A stretch of 64,000 nucleotides of DNA, taken from assembly GCA_047975325.1 (NCBI GenBank), contig JBKEDF010000014.1, positions 20,391-84,390 on the forward strand. Direction: 5' to 3'. Source of the stretch: JBKEDF01 sp047975325 (lineage in GTDB: Bacteria > Pseudomonadota > Alphaproteobacteria > Rhodobacterales > Rhodobacteraceae). Below, piece by piece: positions 60,593-64,000 of this stretch (position 1 is its first letter; each line of letters begins with the position of its first letter). The position numbers were made by a program, and so were the translations under genes. The notes under the pieces were generated by a model. It made no database searches, had not been told where the DNA came from, and saw only the letters and a list, made by a program, of their open reading frames with translations.

Positions 60593-61249
60593 ATGACCAA
60601 GACCGAAATCACCCCCGACATGCTGCTGGGCGCCTATGCGATAGGCGTCTTTCCAATGGCAGAATCGCGGAATTCCAGCCAGATCAACTGGGTCGATCCG
60701 CATCAGCGCGGCATCTTCCCGCTGGACGGTTTTCATATTTCCCGCAGCTTGTCCCGACGGATTGCCCGTCCCGATTATCAGGTAACCGTCAATTGTGACT
60801 TCGAAGCCGTCCTGCTGGCCTGTGCGGATCGTGAAGAGACCTGGATCAACCCCGAAATCCATCGGCTTTACATGACGCTTCACCAGATAGGCCATGCCCA
60901 TAGCCTGGAAATCCGCAGCCCGGAAAACGAAGGCGGAATGTTGATAGGCGGGGTCTATGGCGTCACGCTGGGGGCAGTTTTTTTCGGGGAAAGCATGTTT
61001 TCGGCCCGTCGGGACGGATCAAAAATCGCCCTGGCATGGTTGATACACAGGCTCCGGAAAGGCGGGTTCACCCTGTTCGACACGCAATTTCTTACGCCAC
61101 ATCTGCAAAGCCTTGGTGCGGTGGAAATCCCGCGTGCGGAATATCACCGCCGCCTGTCCCGGGCACTGGAATTGAAGGCTGATTTCGAACCTGACGGTTA
61201 CAGGCCCGACCGTCATTCCGTCAGGCAGCGCAGCACCCAAACGTCGTAA
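60593..61249 (+). CDS. aat: Leucyl/phenylalanyl-tRNA-protein transferase
   Basis: Adds Leu or Phe to N-terminal Lys or Arg of proteins, marking them for ClpAP in the N-end rule. The 218-residue protein has LLGAYAIGVFPMAES, the NWVDPHQRGIFPLDGF segment, VYGVTLGAVFFGESMFSARRDGSKIAL (about residues 120-146) and DTQFLTPHLQSLGA. The 3' end overlaps the convergent DUF2155 gene by 37 bases. It follows accC by 52 bases. Confidence 0.95.
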   Translation: MTKTEITPDMLLGAYAIGVFPMAESRNSSQINWVDPHQRGIFPLDGFHISRSLSRRIARPDYQVTVNCDFEAVLLACADREETWINPEIHRLYMTLHQIGHAHSLEIRSPENEGGMLIGGVYGVTLGAVFFGESMFSARRDGSKIALAWLIHRLRKGGFTLFDTQFLTPHLQSLGAVEIPRAEYHRRLSRALELKADFEPDGYRPDRHSVRQRSTQTS

Positions 61250-61587
61250 CGGGAATGATCCATCGCCGAAAGGGCCGGGCTGTCGGACAGCATCCAGCCC
61301 GAAAAGACCGGATCGCTTGCCAGCCGGTCCATGACTGTCAGATGCGCAAAGGCATCGGTCGGCTCCTCTCCGCTGGGGTATCGGCAATCGTCCAGCTGGA
61401 TCGTCAGGCGCCCGGCCACCGCACTTTGCCCCTGCGAAAGATCAAGATCCCCGGTTTCACCCGAAACCTTGTCAAGCCAGCGTATCACGGCACCGCGCGC
61501 CGTCACGGCGTCCTGCGCCGGAGCGGCCGTGAAACCGGCCAGACCAACCAAGGTGGCGGCCGCGATCATGCGCAACTGGATCATCAT
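61213..61587 (-). CDS. DUF2155 family exported protein
   Basis: A 124-residue small protein with a signal peptide (MIAAATLVGLAGFTAAPAQ). The mature part carries the DUF2155 pattern ARGAVIRWLDKVSGETGDLDL, LDDCRYPSGE and FSGWMLSDSPALSAMDHSRYDVWVLRC (by position). The two cysteines could form a disulfide. Its function is unknown; it is conserved next to aat and NDUFA12 in Rhodobacteraceae. Its 3' end overlaps aat antisense. Confidence 0.85.
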   Translation of the reverse strand: MMIQLRMIAAATLVGLAGFTAAPAQDAVTARGAVIRWLDKVSGETGDLDLSQGQSAVAGRLTIQLDDCRYPSGEEPTDAFAHLTVMDRLASDPVFSGWMLSDSPALSAMDHSRYDVWVLRCLTE

Positions 61588-61604
61588 GATATGTCTCAGC
61601 CTGC

Positions 61605-61979
61605 CTATTCGGGCTGCCATGCCTCATAATCGCGCCGTGGGGCCGGATCCCGGCGCCGCAACGAACCGGAAGGCGCATAGGCCGCTGGCGTACCCGTCAG
61701 GTTTTCGTGATGCGGCTGTTCCCAGGGCTTGTGTGCAAGCGGTATTTCGGTTGGCGGCGCATCGAATGTGTGATGCAGCCAGCCGTGCCATTCGGGGCTT
61801 ACCCGGCTCGCCTCGATCTCTCCATTGTAGATCACCCAGCGGCGCGTTTTATCCCTGGTCTGGTAAAACACATTGCCCTGTTCATCCTCCCCCACCCGTT
61901 CGCCCTTGCGCCGGGTAAAAAGCTGGGTGCCGATCGTTTGGCCATTCCACCAGGTGAACAGGCGCTTCAGAAATGCCAT
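61605..61979 (-). CDS. NDUFA12-like NADH:ubiquinone oxidoreductase accessory subunit
   Basis: A 124-residue homologue of the mitochondrial complex I subunit NDUFA12 (B17.2). The N-terminal LFTWWNGQTIGTQLFTRRKGERVGEDEQGNVFYQ, by position about 7-40, and RRWVIYNGEIEASRVSPEWHGWLHH (about 46-70) are conserved. In alphaproteobacteria it attaches to the peripheral arm of complex I. The start at MAFLKRL follows GGAGGG. It ends 17 bases before the DUF2155 start. Confidence 0.92.
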   Translation of the reverse strand: MAFLKRLFTWWNGQTIGTQLFTRRKGERVGEDEQGNVFYQTRDKTRRWVIYNGEIEASRVSPEWHGWLHHTFDAPPTEIPLAHKPWEQPHHENLTGTPAAYAPSGSLRRRDPAPRRDYEAWQPE

Positions 61980-62159
61980 GGGCGAGCCCTCCGGGATCTG
62001 TTTGTTCCGATATGACGCAGGATGACCGCAAGGTCCAGAGGAAGCATCACCGGCAGGCGACACAAAGCGGATCCGCGCCGTTTTCACCTGCCGAGGGAAG
62101 CCAGCAGAAAAATACCACCTGAAATGACCGAAGGCCACAGGATGGGCGGCGCACGCCCT

Positions 62160-63113
62160 TCAGACGGCAGGCCCCGCCCTACGCCCCTGCCATATATCAT
62201 GGGCAAGGGTTTCGGCATCCTGATGCCCCAGCAAATCAAGTGCCAGCGCCGCAGTTCCCGTCACAACCGCAGTTGCCGCAGCGTCCCTGACCTGCCCGGA
62301 CCAAAGATCCGCAAGGGAAACATCCGGCGCGATTTCATTCAGGCGGCAGGTCTCGGGCCGCAATGGCGCGAAATCCCCTTGCCATGGCGCCCCGTCGCGC
62401 AAACCGAACCCGGCAATTTCCTTTCCGGGATTGCGTTCAAATTCCCCACCGCCCCCCTTGATGACGCAAAGGCGCGACCAACCCAGAAGTGCCGCCGCAT
62501 CTGCCTGAAGGAGCCTGTAGCCCGGATGGAAAACGCCTTGCACACTGGTCGCCGCCCGGCCCGGGTTCAGCATCCGGCAGACGGTATTGATACAGGACCG
62601 CAGCCCCAGAACATTGCGCAACTGCAAAAGCACAAAAAGATCCGGTGACAGGGTTTCCAGCGGAAGATAGGCAATCCGATGGCGCGTCAGATGATCGCCC
62701 AATTCGCAAGGATCCCGAACGGAGGGAATATCCGCCGCCTCCAGATGGGCGCGCAATGCGTCATCCCTGCCATTCCAGCCATGCAGCAGTACCCGATACC
62801 CCGCCATCGCCACCAGCCGCGCCGAAAGCAGGAACCACGGCCTGCCCCGCGTCCGTCCCGCCGCATAGGAAGGCCAGTCGAGATCCACCGCCGCCAGTTC
62901 CGGCAGCGCCTGCTGCGCGGCCTGGGCAAAACCTGCAATTTCCTGTGCAGTTTCCCCCTTCATGCGCAACAGCATCAGAAGTGCACCGATGGCCTCGGGG
63001 GCCGCCTGCCCCGACAGCATCACCGCCATCGCCTCCGCCGCTTCATCCTGTGTCAGGGATCGTGATCGCCCTGGCCCCCGGCCAAGCGTCTGGACATGGG
63101 GCAGCAACGTCAT
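62160..63113 (-). CDS. TrpD2/YbiB-like phosphoribosyltransferase-fold protein
   Basis: A 317-residue homologue of anthranilate phosphoribosyltransferase (TrpD2/YbiB group), often annotated as glycosyl transferase family protein. It has the TrpD fold pattern (LTQDEAAEAMAVMLSG, PEAIGALLMLLRMKGET, LQLRNVLGLRSCINTVCRMLNP) but differs in the phosphoribosyl-diphosphate loop, as YbiB proteins do. YbiB binds nucleic acid in E. coli. In this group the gene often follows nitrate/nitrite assimilation genes; here its ATG overlaps the stop of the nasA remnant (ATGA). Confidence 0.83.
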   Translation of the reverse strand: MTLLPHVQTLGRGPGRSRSLTQDEAAEAMAVMLSGQAAPEAIGALLMLLRMKGETAQEIAGFAQAAQQALPELAAVDLDWPSYAAGRTRGRPWFLLSARLVAMAGYRVLLHGWNGRDDALRAHLEAADIPSVRDPCELGDHLTRHRIAYLPLETLSPDLFVLLQLRNVLGLRSCINTVCRMLNPGRAATSVQGVFHPGYRLLQADAAALLGWSRLCVIKGGGGEFERNPGKEIAGFGLRDGAPWQGDFAPLRPETCRLNEIAPDVSLADLWSGQVRDAAATAVVTGTAALALDLLGHQDAETLAHDIWQGRRAGPAV

Positions 63114-63475
63114 TGCACGGATTCGCCCCTTGCCATGCCGGCCAGGGGTGCCGCAAGCAGGCGGTTCTTTTCGCAAAACACAATCCGGATGGTACAACGC
63201 GTACTGTCGATCACGGATATCACCTCCGTCTCGGGCGAATCTAGCATCTCACGCGCCGCCTCTTTCCAATCGCCCACGAGGTGGCACCCGGCCAATTCCA
63301 TGCGCTATCCCACTGCCATTGTTGCCAGCGCTCAGTCAATGGTTCCTCGCCGAATTTCCAGCGCATTGATGGCGAAATCATACCATGCCGCTTTCATCCG
63401 CGCCACGGAAACGATGATAACCTTGCATTCCGGTTGCCCCAAGATCGGCCCGAACCTGTCACAGGCCCGCGCCTT
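63110..63475 (-). pseudogene. nasA: Remnant of the assimilatory nitrate reductase gene (C-terminal part)
   Basis: Read in the nirD frame, the gap after nirD encodes about 120 codons resembling the C-terminus of NasA: ILGQPECKVIIVSVARMK, AAWYDFAI, then RMELAGCHLVGDWKEAARE and EVISVIDSTRCTIRIV. Two in-frame stops interrupt it, a TGA at 63334-63332 and a TAG at 63307-63305, both where a Trp (TGG) would be expected. The native stop still overlaps the next gene start as ATGA. The remaining 700 or so codons, including the molybdopterin and Fe-S domains, are gone. The similarity was judged from memory of the family. Confidence 0.65.
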
Positions 63476-63478
63476 TCA

Positions 63479-63811
63479 TCAGGCGGCGCTTCTTTGTCCG
63501 ATTGCATTGCCATCAATCAGGATCCGCCCGGCCTCGACACGCACGGGATAGGTTGCAATCCGCCCATCATCGGTTCCTTCGGCCTCCCCGGTATTCAGGT
63601 CGAACACCCAGTTATGCAGGGGGCAGGTCACTTTCTGGTCATGCACGATCCCCTCGGAAAGCGGGCCGCCCTTGTGCGGGCAGGTGTTGGAGGCGGCGAA
63701 GACCTCCGCCTCGGCTGTGCGAAAGAGCGCGATGCAGCCGACCTGCGTTTTCAAAAGCCGCGCGCCGCGCAGGGGGATGTCGTCAATATGTCCGATGTCG
63801 ATCCAGTTCAT
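63479..63811 (-). CDS. nirD: Nitrite reductase (NADH) small subunit, Rieske-type
   Basis: Small subunit of assimilatory nitrite reductase, 110 residues. A Rieske fold with complete cluster ligands is visible: Cys44 and His46 in CPHKGG, Cys63 and His66 in CPLHNW. Many NirD proteins lack these ligands, so this one may bind a [2Fe-2S] cluster. Its start overlaps the nirB stop by 4 bases (ATGA). The nasA gene normally following it is decayed. Confidence 0.9.
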   Translation of the reverse strand: MNWIDIGHIDDIPLRGARLLKTQVGCIALFRTAEAEVFAASNTCPHKGGPLSEGIVHDQKVTCPLHNWVFDLNTGEAEGTDDGRIATYPVRVEAGRILIDGNAIGQRSAA

Positions 63812-64000
63812 TCCGCAGCCTCCAATGTGAGATCGGCGAGGGGCGCGTAGTGCGCCGCTTTTTCCCGGGCCTCCTCGGCCCATGGGTCCTTGCGATAGAT
63901 CGACTGGCTGAGTTCGAACCGCGCGATCAGCGCGGCGCGCTCATCAAGGTCATCGACGACGCGCGCCTTCACCCAGTCGAGCCCGACCCTGGCGATCCAT
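63808..64000 (-). CDS. nirB: Nitrite reductase (NADH) large subunit, C-terminal end (partial)
   Basis: The right edge holds the last 63 codons of a NirB-type protein: ARVGLDWVKARVVDD, then ALIARFELSQSIYRKDPWAEEAREKA. This is the end of the large flavo-siroheme subunit that reduces nitrite to ammonium with NADH. The rest lies beyond the window. The stop overlaps the nirD start by 3 bases. Confidence 0.85.
   Translation of the reverse strand, partial: WIARVGLDWVKARVVDDLDERAALIARFELSQSIYRKDPWAEEAREKAAHYAPLADLTLEAAE

Overview
The window is chromosomal DNA of a high-GC alphaproteobacterium, most likely a member of the Rhodobacteraceae (Rhodobacter/Paracoccus/Roseobacter relatives). The support is gene order: petABC (fbcFBC); dnaX-ybaB-recR; dusB(nifR3)-ntrB-ntrC-ntrY-ntrX-trkA-trkH-hfq-hflX; accB-accC-aat-DUF2155-NDUFA12; a GAFTGA-less NtrC of the Rhodobacter type; and mitochondrial-type accessory complex I subunits. 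No rRNA, tRNA, CRISPR array, insertion sequence or prophage was seen.

Layout. 1-2129 (minus): cytochrome bc1 operon, petC cut by the window edge. 2427-7872: a VPLPA-CTERM sorted exported protein, a MaoC hydratase divergent from an AcuI/YhdH-type acryloyl-CoA reductase, and a DctPQM TRAP transporter. 7915-11240: a small protein tyrosine phosphatase, then dnaX-ybaB-recR. 11337-12464: a RES/Xre toxin-antitoxin pair behind a palindromic promoter. 12493-16330 (minus): modE-like regulator, modABC molybdate transporter and an unrecognised protein. 16392-24047: a sugar locus with ChvE-GguA-GguB ABC transporter, L-arabinonate-type dehydratase, D-galactose/L-arabinose 1-dehydrogenase and a divergent GbpR-like LysR regulator. 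24084-30076: an operon of acyl-CoA dehydrogenase, SDR, DUF993 protein and TIM-barrel isomerase, divergent from an AGE-family sugar epimerase/isomerase and a TetR regulator. 30157-37143: NDUFS4-like protein, uvrB, a degenerate receiver protein, a beta-hydroxyacid dehydrogenase and a penicillin acylase-family hydrolase. 37154-49046 (minus): the hflX-hfq-trkHA-ntrXY-ntrCB-dusB block. 49233-51332 (plus): ispD-ispF-pgpA-pncC. 51379-58468 (minus): PatB-like C-S lyase, LLM flavoprotein, and pyrimidine reductase preT/preA split by a glycosyltransferase and a DedA protein. 58686-61249: accB-accC-aat. 61213-64000 (minus): DUF2155, NDUFA12, a TrpD2-like protein, a decayed nitrate reductase tail (nasA), nirD and the end of nirB.

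Functional links. Two adjacent blocks (16.4-24.0 kb and 24.1-30.1 kb) appear to make a carbohydrate uptake and oxidation region; the second contains an acyl-CoA dehydrogenase in a sugar-type operon and is the least understood metabolic unit here. Nitrogen themes recur: NtrBC/NtrYX regulation, pyrimidine catabolism (preTA), nitrite reductase (nirBD) and molybdate uptake. The nitrate reductase gene that would join nirBD to molybdenum is reduced to about 120 codons with two in-frame stops. The most noteworthy non-coding signals are a perfect 15-bp inverted repeat with a G/T-rich loop at 30550-30604, a perfect palindrome in the toxin-antitoxin promoter, a perfect inverted repeat before modA, and a RutR-like site before preT. 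All calls come from reading the sequence; no database search was run.
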